Counted from the stretch's first letter, positions 1-6,788 are shown. The stretch: DNA of 7,488 nucleotides from Acidovorax delafieldii (GCA_002327945.1 DCVY01000182.1:728-8215), one strand, 5' to 3'. Notes: generated by a model from the letters alone, not told the origin. A program made the numbers and translations.

Positions 1-927
1 GAACTCGCCCTTCTTGAACCAGCCGCGCACGCCGGGCAAGGGGGTGGGGTAGACCACACACAGGTCTTGCGCCTGCACCACGGGCGCCTTGCCGGCAGGG
101 GGCGCGGCCTCGATCACATCGCGCCGGGGCTGGCTGGCGATCAGGCGGCGGGTGTAGTCGTGCTGCGGGGCGCCAAACACATCGGCCACGCGGCCCTGCT
201 CCACCAGCACGCCCTGCTCCATCACGGCCACGCGGTCGGCAAAGCGGTGCACCAGGTTCAGGTCGTGCGTGATGAGCAGCACGGCCATGCCGCCCCCCGC
301 GCTGCTTTTGCGCTGCAGGTCGGACAGCAGGTCGAGAATCTGCCCGCGCAGCGTGACATCCAGCGCCGTGGTGGGCTCGTCGGCCAGCAGCAGGGCGGGC
401 TCGCTGGCCAGGGCCATGGCGATCATGGCGCGCTGGCGCTGGCCGCCGCTCAACTGGTGCGCAAAACTGTTGGCACGCCGCCAGGGTTCGGGGATGCCGG
501 TTTTTGCAAGCAGCTCGATAGCTGCTTGCGCGCACTGGGCGGGGCTCAATGCCTTTTTTAGCGCTAAAACCTCGGCAATCTGCTGGCCGATGGTCATCAA
601 CGGGTTGAGCGCCGTCATGGGCTCCTGGAACACCATGGCGATGTCGCCGCCGCGAATGCCGCGCATCTCGCGCTCTGACAAGGAAAGCAGGTCGCGCCCA
701 CGCAGCAGGGCCTGGCCGCTGATCTTGGCATCACCCGCCAGGCGCAGCAGGCTCAAAGCGGTGATGGTCTTGCCCGAACCCGATTCGCCCACCAACGCCA
801 GCTTTTCGCCGGGCGCGATGCTGAAGCTGACGCCGCGCACCACCTCTTTACTGCCAAAACGCACGGACAGGTCGTGCACCTCCAGCAGCGGCGCAGGTGA
901 TGATGGCAAAGGGTGTGTGACGCTCAT
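1..927 (-). CDS. yejF: Microcin C/oligopeptide ABC importer ATP-binding protein YejF (3' end cut by window edge)
   Basis: This is the cytoplasmic ATPase that would power the YejABEF peptide importer. The frame is open from the ATG at 927 to base 1, giving 309 residues. The family is normally about 530 residues with two nucleotide-binding domains. The first domain is complete: Walker A GESGSGKT at residues 47-54, Q-loop Q101, signature LSGGQ at 159-163, Walker B LLLADEP at about 179-185, H-loop H221, then the oligopeptide-type extension (around QHDYTRRLIASQP). The start of the second domain is visible from about residue 284 and is then cut. No clear Shine-Dalgarno precedes the ATG. A GTG at 963 is in frame, but nothing supports it. 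It is last in the operon, 167 bases after yejE, and a hairpin block fills most of that gap. Family assignment is firm. Calling it YejF rather than another tandem OppDF-like ATPase rests on the yejABE neighbours. Confidence 0.93.
   Translation of the reverse strand, partial: MSVTHPLPSSPAPLLEVHDLSVRFGSKEVVRGVSFSIAPGEKLALVGESGSGKTITALSLLRLAGDAKISGQALLRGRDLLSLSEREMRGIRGGDIAMVFQEPMTALNPLMTIGQQIAEVLALKKALSPAQCAQAAIELLAKTGIPEPWRRANSFAHQLSGGQRQRAMIAMALASEPALLLADEPTTALDVTLRGQILDLLSDLQRKSSAGGGMAVLLITHDLNLVHRFADRVAVMEQGVLVEQGRVADVFGAPQHDYTRRLIASQPRRDVIEAAPPAGKAPVVQAQDLCVVYPTPLPGVRGWFKKGEF
506..569. repeat. Two palindromes inside yejF that resemble a dispersed Comamonadaceae short repeat
   Basis: Perfect 10-base arms GCAAGCAGCT (506-515) and AGCTGCTTGC (520-529) flank a 4-base loop. 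A perfect 14-base palindrome TTTTAGCGCTAAAA follows at 556-569. The patch is richer in A and T than its surroundings and uses uncommon leucine codons (TTA, CTA, TTG) in an otherwise GC-rich gene. It encodes the variable helix between the Q-loop and the signature motif (about residues 118-142), and the reading frame is intact. The two words AGCTGCTTGCGC and TAGCGCT, at similar spacing, recall a short intergenic repeat common in Comamonadaceae. That link is from memory and uncertain. Confidence 0.4.
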
Positions 928-984
928 AGCTTGTCGGTTTTTTGCAAGGGCCAAACTTGACACACGCAGCCTGGAACAGGCACG

Positions 985-1094
985 ACCCAAGCCAGCGGCC
1001 GCCGCGCAAGGGCCGCCCCGCCGCGCTGGCGGCGTTCCCCCTCCCGGCGCAGCCGAGAGAGGGGGGGAAGGCGCGAAGCGACTCAGGGGGGTGT
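985..1094. repeat. GC-rich hairpin block, Comamonadaceae-type intergenic repeat, between yejE and yejF
   Basis: This block fills most of the gap between the yejE stop and the yejF start. It holds nested inverted repeats: CCCCCTC (1037-1043) pairs with GAGGGGG (1059-1065), and inside it CGGC (1045-1048) pairs with GCCG (1052-1055) over a GCA loop. CCGCC and GGCGG arms lie nearby at about 1018-1032. On the operon strand it begins with CCCCCCTGAGTCGCTTCGCG, wording I recognise as a very common intergenic element in Acidovorax-like genomes. There is no T tract after the hairpin, so it is not a classic terminator, but it could attenuate transcription or protect the upstream mRNA. Block limits are approximate. 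Confidence 0.65.
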
Positions 1095-2132
1095 TCATTG
1101 TTTCCGCGGATCGAGCGCATCGCGCAAGGCGTCGCCCATGAAGGTCAGCAGCAGCAACGTGGCCACGAGCACAACAAAGGTGGACAGCGATATCCACCAC
1201 GCATCGATGCTGTTCTTGCCCTGCGCCAGCAGCTCGCCCAGGCTGGGCGTGCCGGGCGGCACACCCAGGCCCAAAAAGTCGAGCGAGGTGAGCGCCAGAA
1301 TGGCCGCGCTCATGCGAAACGGCAAAAAGGTGACCACGGGCGTCAGGCTGTTGGGCAGGATGTGGCGCCAGATGATCTGCGCATTGCCCACGCCCAGTGC
1401 GCGCGCGGCCTTCACATAATCGAGCTGGCGGTTGCGCAAAAACTCGGCGCGCACATAGTCGCTCAATCCCATCCAGCCGAACAGGCTCAGCAAAATCAAC
1501 AGCAGCGAAATGCTGGGCGCAAACACGGCGCTGAAGATGATGAGCAGGTACAGCTCGGGCATGGAGCCCCAGATTTCGATGAAGCGCTGAAAAGCCAGGT
1601 CGGTCTTGCCGCCAAAAAAACCCTGAATGGCGCCCGTGACGACGCCCAACAACACGCCCGTGACAGTGAGCGCCAGCGCAAACAGCACGCTCACGCGAAA
1701 GCCGTAGATGAGTTGCGCCAGCAGGTCACGCCCCCGGTCGTCGGTGCCCAGCCAGTTGTCACGCGTGGGCGCCGAGGGGTTGGGCGCCTTGGCAAAGTAA
1801 TTGAGCGTGTCGGGGCCGTAGGGATTGAGCGTGTAAAGCGCCCAGTTGCTGCCATTGGTAATGCGCTCGCGGATGAAGGGGTCAAGGTAGTCGGTGGGCG
1901 TGGCGAAGTCGCCGCCGAAGGTGGTTTCGGGGTAGTCCTTGAGCATGGGGAAATAGGTCTGCCCCTCGTAGCGCACAACGAGTGGCCGGTCGTTGCTGAC
2001 CAGCTCGGCGCACAGGCTCACCGCCACCAGCACGCAAAAAATCACCAGGCTCCAGTAGCCCAGGCGGTTGCGCTTAAAGCGCAGCCAGGCGCGGCGCGAC
2101 GGAGAAAGCGAGGCGGGCGCTTGCACGTTCAT
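1095..2132 (-). CDS. yejE: Microcin C/oligopeptide ABC importer permease YejE
   Basis: This is the second inner-membrane permease of the importer, 345 residues, close to the usual length for YejE (about 340). After a basic N-terminus comes one membrane segment (about 27-45). A long periplasmic stretch follows with family motifs [16 protein letters not shown] (47-62), [11 protein letters not shown] (72-82) and [15 protein letters not shown] (126-140). The BPD_transp_1 core then has membrane segments at about 147-170, 195-217, 265-287 and 312-334. The EAA loop that contacts the ATPase is at about 239-262 ([19 protein letters not shown], then ILPN). The ATG at 2130-2132 overlaps the toxin gene stop codon as ATGA, and I see no Shine-Dalgarno before it, so translation is probably coupled to the toxin gene. 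Its stop is at 1095-1097. In relatives I would expect it to follow yejB directly; here the toxin-antitoxin pair intervenes. Confidence 0.95.
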   Translation of the reverse strand: MNVQAPASLSPSRRAWLRFKRNRLGYWSLVIFCVLVAVSLCAELVSNDRPLVVRYEGQTYFPMLKDYPETTFGGDFATPTDYLDPFIRERITNGSNWALYTLNPYGPDTLNYFAKAPNPSAPTRDNWLGTDDRGRDLLAQLIYGFRVSVLFALALTVTGVLLGVVTGAIQGFFGGKTDLAFQRFIEIWGSMPELYLLIIFSAVFAPSISLLLILLSLFGWMGLSDYVRAEFLRNRQLDYVKAARALGVGNAQIIWRHILPNSLTPVVTFLPFRMSAAILALTSLDFLGLGVPPGTPSLGELLAQGKNSIDAWWISLSTFVVLVATLLLLTFMGDALRDALDPRKQ

Positions 2133-2533
2133 GCTGAAAAAGGATTGAGCACCGCAATGCCGCAGCCATCGAAATCACGCACGTTGCGGGTGACCAGCGT
2201 CAGGGCGTGCACCTGGGCGGTGGCTGCGATCAGCATGTCGGCCTGTTCGCGCACGCGCCCCTGGCGGGCGAATATCGCGCGCAATTCCCCGGCGCGTCGG
2301 GCGATGTCGCCACCAACCGAGAGCACGCTGACGCGCTGCAAGAAAAGGTCAAACCAGCGCATCTTGGCGGCATTGGGTCGCCAATGCAGGCCAAAAATGA
2401 TTTCATCGACCGTGATGGCACTGACGACCACGGGCAGGTCATCCTGCTCCAGGCGTTGCATCCAGTGCAGCACTCCCGCGTCGGGGCGGGGGCGCATCAG
2501 CTCACTGACGGTGTTGGTATCGGCCAGATACAT
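2129..2533 (-). CDS. vapC: PIN-domain toxin, VapC/FitB-like ribonuclease
   Basis: Small PIN-domain protein of 134 residues, the usual size for a VapC toxin. VapC toxins cut RNA, commonly tRNA or rRNA, when not bound by antitoxin. The acidic metal-binding set is complete: D5 in YLADTN, E44 in [13 protein letters not shown]99 in [12 protein letters not shown], and D120/D122 in [10 protein letters not shown]. The N-terminal SELMRPRPD and the C-terminal VLNPF are typical of the FitB branch. With all catalytic acids present it should be an active nuclease. It starts 6 bases after the antitoxin stop with no evident Shine-Dalgarno, which suggests coupled translation. Its TGA overlaps the yejE ATG by 4 bases. 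The RNA target cannot be read from sequence. FitB-type regulators that act without known toxicity are an alternative reading. Confidence 0.92.
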   Translation of the reverse strand: MYLADTNTVSELMRPRPDAGVLHWMQRLEQDDLPVVVSAITVDEIIFGLHWRPNAAKMRWFDLFLQRVSVLSVGGDIARRAGELRAIFARQGRVREQADMLIAATAQVHALTLVTRNVRDFDGCGIAVLNPFSA

Positions 2534-2539
2534 GGTGGC

Positions 2540-2857
2540 TCAAGGGTGGGCCGGTTGCTTTGCAGGGTCATCCCAGTAATGGGGATCGTCCACCATGGGG
2601 TTGTAACGCGTGGTGCGCGGTGGCAGCTCGATACCGTCCGCGCCCTCGGCAGCCAGGATGGCGCGGATCTCTTCGAACAAAGCACTTAGCGTTGGCCGCT
2701 TGTGCTGCGCCTGCCATTGCTTGAATTGCTCATAGTCCTGCGCCGAAATCAGCACAGCCACGGGCTTGTCGCGGTTGTAGATGGCTTGCGGCTCCTGGGC
2801 GGTGAGCCGCACCACTTCAGAAAACTGCTGTTTGGCGCTGGCTATGTTCCATGTCAT
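2540..2857 (-). CDS. Phd/YefM-family antitoxin, partner of the PIN toxin
   Basis: Predicted antitoxin of 105 residues. The N-terminal half (1-45) has the Phd/YefM fold: [17 protein letters not shown], then the strand with [18 protein letters not shown]. This part dimerises and binds the operator. The C-terminal half (about 55-105) is polar and acidic, with [14 protein letters not shown] followed by a flexible tail ([14 protein letters not shown]), as expected of the segment that wraps and blocks the toxin. I chose the ATG at 2855-2857 because a strong AGGAGG lies 5 bases upstream and the Phd motif begins right there. A longer frame from 2884 would run through the operator. It lies upstream of the toxin with a 6-base gap, the standard order. 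A Phd-type antitoxin with a PIN toxin is a known pairing, usually still annotated VapBC. Confidence 0.9.
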   Translation of the reverse strand: MTWNIASAKQQFSEVVRLTAQEPQAIYNRDKPVAVLISAQDYEQFKQWQAQHKRPTLSALFEEIRAILAAEGADGIELPPRTTRYNPMVDDPHYWDDPAKQPAHP

Positions 2858-2862
2858 GGTGG

Positions 2863-2868
2863 CCTCCT
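2863..2868 (-). promoter_or_regulatory. Strong Shine-Dalgarno for the antitoxin
   Basis: AGGAGG on the minus strand, 5 bases before the ATG at 2857. It is the only perfect ribosome site in the minus-strand operon. No clear site precedes the toxin gene or yejE, which fits high antitoxin translation and coupled translation of the genes after it. It decides the antitoxin start. Confidence 0.85.
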
Positions 2869-2872
2869 GCGG

Positions 2873-2893
2873 TTGGATATCCAATATGGATAT
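2873..2893. promoter_or_regulatory. Probable operator of the toxin-antitoxin pair: two overlapping palindromes
   Basis: TTGGATATCCAA (2873-2884) is a perfect 12-base palindrome. It overlaps ATATCCA (2877-2883) and TGGATAT (2887-2893), 7-base arms around a 3-base spacer. The site abuts the -10 box and covers the expected transcription start. That is where Phd-type antitoxins and their toxin complexes bind to repress their own promoter. The patch is A/T-rich amid GC-rich DNA. Binding by this antitoxin is inferred. Confidence 0.65.
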
Positions 2894-2921
2894 ATTATCT
2901 ACAAACCATGTCCAACATCAA
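2894..2921 (-). promoter_or_regulatory. Candidate promoter for the antitoxin-toxin pair, reading on into yejE and yejF
   Basis: On the minus strand TTGATG (2916-2921) and GATAAT (2894-2899) are spaced 16 bases apart, a fair match to a sigma-70 promoter. The -35 box overlaps the yejB stop codon. The expected start point falls in the palindromic operator, about 30 bases before the antitoxin ATG. It would also transcribe yejE and yejF. Confidence 0.5.
2895..2918 (-). other. Seven-codon open frame overlapping the yejB stop codon (possible leader or relic start)
   Basis: The yejB stop overlaps an ATG as TGATG, the arrangement typical of coupled genes. The ATG opens a seven-codon frame, MLDMVCR, closed by TAA at 2895-2897. 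It may be the remnant of a start codon once coupled to yejB before the toxin-antitoxin pair lay here, a tiny leader, or chance. It does not resemble the YejE N-terminus. Confidence 0.2.
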
Positions 2922-3949
2922 TCAAACTTCACCCGCGGGTCCACCCACACATAGCAAAGATCACTGACCAGCTTGGTCACCAGCCCGATCAGCGTGAAAA
3001 GATACAGCGTGCCCAACACCACGGGGTAGTCGCGCCGGATCACGCTTTCGTAGCTCAAGAGGCCCAGACCATCGAGCGAGAACAGCGTCTCGATGAGCAG
3101 CGAGCCCGCGAAGAACGCGCCGATGAACGCCGCCGGAAAGCCCGTGATGATGGGAATCAGCGCGTTGCGGAACACATGTTTCCAGAGCACCTGGCGCTCG
3201 CTCAGGCCCTTGGCGCGCGCCGTCAGCACATACTGTTTGCGGATCTCTTCCAGGAACGCATTCTTGGTCAGCATGGCCGTGACGGCAAAGCTGCCCAGCA
3301 CCATCGCGGTGATGGGCAAGGTGATGTGCCACAGGTAATCCACAATGCGCGCGCCCCAACTTAACTCGTCCCAGTTGGACGACGTCAGTCCGCGCAGCGG
3401 AAACCACTGCAACTGCCCGCCAAAAATGACCAGCAGCGCCACGCCCAGCACGAAACCCGGAATGGCGTAGCCCACGAGGATGAGCAGCGTGGTCACGAGG
3501 TCGAAGCGCGAGCCGGCGCGCACCGCCTTGGCCACGCCCAGCGGCACGGCCACGAGGTAGCTGATGAAGAAGGTCCACAGCCCCAGGCTGATGGACACGG
3601 GGAGTTTTTCCACCACGAGCTGCCACACGTCCTTGTTCTGGAAGAAGCTCTTGCCCAGGTCAAACCGCGCGAATTGCCCCAGCATCTGGATGAAGCGCTC
3701 GTGCGCGGGTTTGTCAAAGCCATAGAGTGCCTTGATCTGCTCCAGCCGCTTGGGGTCCACACCCTGCGCGCCGCGGTAGGCCAGGCCGCCGCCTTCGGCA
3801 CCGCCACCACCCGCACCGGCCTTGGCCTCGGCCATGTACTGCTCGACCGGGCCGCCGGGCACGAACTGGATCACCACAAAAGTCAGCAGCAACACGCCCA
3901 GCAGGGTGGGCAGCATGAGCAAGATGCGTTTGAGGATGTAGGCCAGCAT
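2918..3949 (-). CDS. yejB: Microcin C/oligopeptide ABC importer permease YejB
   Basis: First inner-membrane permease of the importer, 343 residues; the E. coli protein is about 20 longer. A membrane segment at about 8-30 (IVQFVPGG-like ending VIQFVPGGPVEQ) is followed by a periplasmic part with a glycine-rich stretch (45-55), a known variable region in this family. Then come YGFDKPAHERF (76-86) and the BPD_transp_1 core with segments at about 118-140, 152-176, 207-227, 268-290 and 309-331. The EAA loop is at about 240-263 (YVLTARAKGLSERQVLWKH, then VFRN). The C-terminus is VDPRVKFD. The ATG at 3947-3949 is chosen because MLAYILKRIL is the standard permease start; only a weak AAAG precedes it. 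It lies 119 bases after yejA with a hairpin block between, and the toxin-antitoxin promoter begins at its stop codon. Confidence 0.95.
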   Translation of the reverse strand: MLAYILKRILLMLPTLLGVLLLTFVVIQFVPGGPVEQYMAEAKAGAGGGGAEGGGLAYRGAQGVDPKRLEQIKALYGFDKPAHERFIQMLGQFARFDLGKSFFQNKDVWQLVVEKLPVSISLGLWTFFISYLVAVPLGVAKAVRAGSRFDLVTTLLILVGYAIPGFVLGVALLVIFGGQLQWFPLRGLTSSNWDELSWGARIVDYLWHITLPITAMVLGSFAVTAMLTKNAFLEEIRKQYVLTARAKGLSERQVLWKHVFRNALIPIITGFPAAFIGAFFAGSLLIETLFSLDGLGLLSYESVIRRDYPVVLGTLYLFTLIGLVTKLVSDLCYVWVDPRVKFD

Positions 3950-3982
3950 CTTTGATCAACCCTTGCTTTCTGTAGCGGTGAT

Positions 3983-4066
3983 GGCGGCCGCAGCGCCGGG
4001 CCGCCCCAAGCAAGGCCAGCCCCCTCGGGGGGCAGCGACCCGTGCAACGGTGGAACGTGGGGGCCA
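3983..4066. repeat. GC-rich hairpin block, Comamonadaceae-type intergenic repeat, between yejA and yejB
   Basis: GCCCCC (4019-4024) pairs with GGGGGC (4028-4033) over a 3-base loop, and GGCGGCC (3983-3989) pairs with GGCCGCC (3999-4005). On the operon strand it starts GTGGCCCCCACGTTCC, just after the yejA stop, and continues through CTGCCCCCCGAGGGGGC and CTTGCTTGGGGCGG. I recognise this wording as a frequent intergenic element in Comamonadaceae genomes. It differs in sequence from the block at 985-1094. There is no T tract. A role in stabilising yejA mRNA over the permease mRNAs is plausible, since binding proteins are usually needed in excess; that is inference. Confidence 0.7.
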
Positions 4067-4068
4067 CA

Positions 4069-5865
4069 TTACCGGGCCCACCAGGTGTCAATGACCCAGC
4101 CCTCGCCGCTGGAATACGGCGGCACGGCAACTGGCCTGGCCAGCCGCCAGGCGTTGTAGGCCATGCGGTGGGTGGCGGCCGCCCACTGGGGCAGCAGATA
4201 GTGGCTGTGCGCAATGATGCGCTCCAGCGCGTGGCAGGCGGGCAGCAGTTGCGCCTCGGTCTTGGCGGAGGTCATGGCGGTGATCAGCGCATCGACGGCC
4301 GGGTTCTTCACGCCCGCAAAGTTGCCCGAATCCTCGGTGTCTGCGGCCTTGCTGCCAAACAGGTCGGCAAACTCCTGGCCAGGGTTGTGCGTGCCCTGGA
4401 AGGCCATGGAGGTGATGTCGAAGTCAAACTTCTGCAGGCGCTGCTGGTACAGCGCAAAGTCCACCGAGCGAAAGCGCAGCGTGATGCCCAGTTTTTCGAG
4501 GCTGCGCATCCAGGGCGTAATGGTGCGCACGCCACCCTCGTTGCTGTCCATGTATTCGAGCACCATGGCCTGTCCCGCGCCATTGCGCAGGGCTCCATCG
4601 CGCACTTCCCAGCCGGCGTTCTTCAAGAGCTGCTGCGCGCGGCGCAGGTTGGCGCGCAGCGACGAGTCGCCATCGGTGCGCGGTGGCACGGTCATGGGCC
4701 CAAAGGCCGCAGCCGGAATGTCTTTGCGAAAGGGCTCCATCAGCGCCAGCTCCTCGGGCGACGGCGTGCCGCGTGTCTCGCAGGCGGTATTGCCAAACAG
4801 GCCATTCACCCGCTGGTAGGCTCCGTAGAACAGCTGGCGATTCATCCACTCGTAGTCGATTGCCAGCCCCAGGGCCTCACGCACGCGCACATCGGCCAGC
4901 AGGGGGCGGCGGGTGTTGAGCACATAACTCTGGAACCCCGAGGGCAGCTTGTGCGCGAATTCGCCCTTGACCAGTTCACCGGTGTTGAACTTCTTGCCGT
5001 TGACGCGCCGCGCCCAGTCGCCCGCGCTGAAAAAGCGCATCAAATCGAACTCGCCAGCCTTGAGGGCTTCGAGCCGCGCGGTGGCATCCTTGTAGATCTT
5101 GACAGTGATGCGATCAAAGTTGGCCGTGCCCTTGCGCACGTTCAGGTCACGCGCCCAGTACTGCGGGTCGCGCACATAGGTGATGTCTTTGCCAAAGCGC
5201 ACCGGGCCGATTTTGTAGGGCCCGCTGCCAAGGGGGATGTCCATCACCACCTGGTCGAAGGGCTTGGGCCGGCCGCCCTCCACGCCCCAGTCGCGGCTGA
5301 ACACCGGCAGGCCACCCACGGTCAGCGGCAGCTCGCGGTTGGGCTTGTGAAAGCGGTAGCGCACGGTGCGGTCGTTCAGCACATCCACACCCGCCACATC
5401 GATCAGCGTGGTCTTGTAGGCCGGCGATGTGAAGGGCCCCACCAGCGTGTCGTAGCTGTGCTTGACGTCATGCGCCAGCACCGGCTTGCCGTTGTGAAAG
5501 CGCGCCTCGGGCCGCAGGCGGAAGGTGACCGAAAGGCCGTCGCTCGCCACATCCACATCCTCGGCCAGCAGGCCGTAGCCGGTGGCGGTTTCGTCCATGG
5601 AGCCCACCAGCAGCGAGTCGAACATCAGCGCCGACAGGTATGCCGGCGCACTGCCCTTGATGGTGAACGGGTTGTACTTGTCAAACGTGGAGGTGCGCAG
5701 ATTGCTCACCAGCCGCAACTCGCCGCCCTTGGGGGCATCGGGGTTCACGTAGCTGAAATGCGCAAACCCGGCCGGGTAGCGCGGCGCGCCCCACAGCGCA
5801 TACGCATGCGCGGCCCACGCTGGCACAGCGCACATCCACAGCGAAAAAATCAGCCAAAACCGCAT
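4069..5865 (-). CDS. yejA: Periplasmic peptide-binding protein of the YejABEF importer, YejA
   Basis: Substrate-binding protein (SBP_bac_5 family) that captures peptides in the periplasm and hands them to YejBE. In E. coli the system takes up microcin C. The chosen ATG at 5863-5865 gives 598 residues, close to the E. coli length of about 600, and starts with a signal peptide: MRFW, a hydrophobic core to about residue 14, and likely cleavage after AWA (16-18). C12 lacks a lipobox, so it should be soluble. Family motifs: [12 protein letters not shown] (39-50), [13 protein letters not shown] (117-129), [26 protein letters not shown], and IDTWW near the C-terminus. An in-frame ATG at 5976 would add 37 residues with no signal character and overlap the fabI leader, so I reject it. 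No clear Shine-Dalgarno precedes 5865. First gene of the operon, divergent from fabI. Confidence 0.94.
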   Translation of the reverse strand: MRFWLIFSLWMCAVPAWAAHAYALWGAPRYPAGFAHFSYVNPDAPKGGELRLVSNLRTSTFDKYNPFTIKGSAPAYLSALMFDSLLVGSMDETATGYGLLAEDVDVASDGLSVTFRLRPEARFHNGKPVLAHDVKHSYDTLVGPFTSPAYKTTLIDVAGVDVLNDRTVRYRFHKPNRELPLTVGGLPVFSRDWGVEGGRPKPFDQVVMDIPLGSGPYKIGPVRFGKDITYVRDPQYWARDLNVRKGTANFDRITVKIYKDATARLEALKAGEFDLMRFFSAGDWARRVNGKKFNTGELVKGEFAHKLPSGFQSYVLNTRRPLLADVRVREALGLAIDYEWMNRQLFYGAYQRVNGLFGNTACETRGTPSPEELALMEPFRKDIPAAAFGPMTVPPRTDGDSSLRANLRRAQQLLKNAGWEVRDGALRNGAGQAMVLEYMDSNEGGVRTITPWMRSLEKLGITLRFRSVDFALYQQRLQKFDFDITSMAFQGTHNPGQEFADLFGSKAADTEDSGNFAGVKNPAVDALITAMTSAKTEAQLLPACHALERIIAHSHYLLPQWAAATHRMAYNAWRLARPVAVPPYSSGEGWVIDTWWAR

Positions 5866-5978
5866 GCGACAATTCTGCACTACGTCGGCGGGGCCTCTGC
5901 GCAGACCGCGGGAATACCGCCCGCAGCCGGGCAGCCCACGCCGCCCCCCCTTATCCCGCATTCCACAGGAGAACAACC
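5865..5978. promoter_or_regulatory. Divergent intergenic region between yejA and fabI with a candidate fabI promoter
   Basis: This 113-base gap must hold promoters for both directions. On the plus strand TGCGACAAT (5865-5873) matches an extended -10 box and would give fabI a leader of about 100 bases; no good -35 box is visible. For yejA I see only a weak ATAAGG-like -10 near 5950. The gap also has a perfect 10-base palindrome TCTGCGCAGA (5896-5905) and a GCGGG/CCCGC hairpin (5908-5924). The fabI ribosome site AGGAGA is at 5967-5972. Confidence 0.35.
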
Positions 5979-6779
5979 ATGGGTTTTCTGACCGGCAAAA
6001 AGCTGCTCATCACGGGCGTGCTGTCCAACCGCTCCATCGCTTACGGCATTGCCAAGGCCTGCCACCAACAGGGCGCCGAGCTGGCTTTCAGCTACGTGGG
6101 CGAGCGCTTCAAGGACCGCATCACCGACTTTGCCGCCGAGTTCGACTCCCAGCTGATCTTTGATTGCGATGTAGGCAGCGACGAGCAGATCGAGCGCCTG
6201 TTTACCGACCTGGCCCAGGTGTGGCCCAAGTTTGACGGCTTTGTGCACGCCATTGGCTTTGCGCCGCGTGAAGCGATTGCCGGCAACTTCCTGGAAGGCC
6301 TCTCGCGCGAGGGCTTTCGCATTGCGCACGACATCAGCGCCTACAGCTTCCCGGCCATGGCCAAGGCCGCCCTGCCCTGCCTCAACGACAAGTCATCGCT
6401 GCTGACGCTGTCGTACCTGGGCGCGCTGCGCAGCATTCCCAACTACAACACCATGGGCCTGGCCAAGGCCAGCCTGGAGGCCAGCGTGCGCTACCTGGCC
6501 GAAGCCGTGGGCCGCACCGAAGACGGCCGCAGTATCCGCGCCAACGGCATCAGTGCCGGCCCCATCAAGACACTGGCCGCCAGCGGCATCAAAGACTTTG
6601 GCAAGCTGCTGGGCCGCGTGGCCGATGCCGCGCCCCTGCGCCGCAACGTGACGCTTGAAGACGTGGGCAATGTGGCGGCTTTTCTGCTGTCCGACCTGGC
6701 TTCGGGCGTGACCGCTGAAATCACTTACGTGGACGGCGGCTTCAGCCAGACCGCCGGCCTGAGCGCCGACCAGGTCTGA
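5979..6779 (+). CDS. fabI: Enoyl-[acyl-carrier-protein] reductase (NADH), FabI
   Basis: Catalyses the last step of each fatty acid elongation cycle, reducing trans-2-enoyl-ACP with NADH in the cytoplasm. At 266 residues it has the family length. The atypical short-chain dehydrogenase nucleotide motif [15 protein letters not shown] spans 13-27. The catalytic set is in place: Y146 (LSYLGA), Y156 and K163 (NYNTMGLAK), at the same numbers as E. coli Fab[18 protein letters not shown] (191-207) is the substrate-binding loop region, and VDGGFS lies at 251-256. Residues where triclosan resistance changes are known in E. coli (G93, M159, F203, here F207) are wild type, so inhibitor sensitivity is expected. 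By eye there are 4 extra residues around 179-186 (RTEDGRS) relative to E. coli. The start is supported by AGGAGA 6 bases upstream. Divergent from yejA. Confidence 0.98.
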   Translation: MGFLTGKKLLITGVLSNRSIAYGIAKACHQQGAELAFSYVGERFKDRITDFAAEFDSQLIFDCDVGSDEQIERLFTDLAQVWPKFDGFVHAIGFAPREAIAGNFLEGLSREGFRIAHDISAYSFPAMAKAALPCLNDKSSLLTLSYLGALRSIPNYNTMGLAKASLEASVRYLAEAVGRTEDGRSIRANGISAGPIKTLAASGIKDFGKLLGRVADAAPLRRNVTLEDVGNVAAFLLSDLASGVTAEITYVDGGFSQTAGLSADQV

Positions 6780-6788
6780 AAGGCTGAG

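Noticed and set aside
985..1094. Rho-independent terminator ending the operon before yejF
   Set aside because: The hairpins lack a following T tract, and yejF continues the same operon on the same strand.
848..1120. A 90-codon minus-strand frame spanning the yejE-yejF gap
   Set aside because: It is out of frame with yejF, overlaps the yejE end, and is translated repeat sequence with no domain character.
269..1141. A 290-codon plus-strand frame opposite yejF
   Set aside because: Serine/arginine/alanine-rich shadow of the ATPase gene, whose Walker and signature motifs fix the true strand and frame.
942..2579. A 545-codon open frame on the plus strand opposite yejE and the toxin gene
   Set aside because: Same shadow effect: glutamine/histidine/arginine-rich, no recognisable domain, and it crosses two conserved genes and an intergenic repeat on the other strand.
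2858..2884. Longer antitoxin from an ATG at 2884
   Set aside because: It lies in the palindromic operator, adds nine residues before the Phd motif, and the strong AGGAGG fits the ATG at 2857.
2129..2917. Toxin-antitoxin pair carried by an insertion sequence or integron cassette
   Set aside because: No transposase, terminal inverted repeats, target duplication or attC-like site is visible on either side, and the ends merge precisely with the neighbouring genes.
5866..5976. Longer yejA from an ATG at 5976
   Set aside because: The added 37 residues are not conserved in character, lie before a clean signal peptide, and would overlap the fabI leader and ribosome site.
4042..5991. A 649-codon open frame on the plus strand opposite yejA
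   Set aside because: It is antisense to a clearly conserved gene, reads as histidine/glycine/arginine/alanine-rich low-information protein, and is explained by the lack of stops opposite GC-rich coding DNA.
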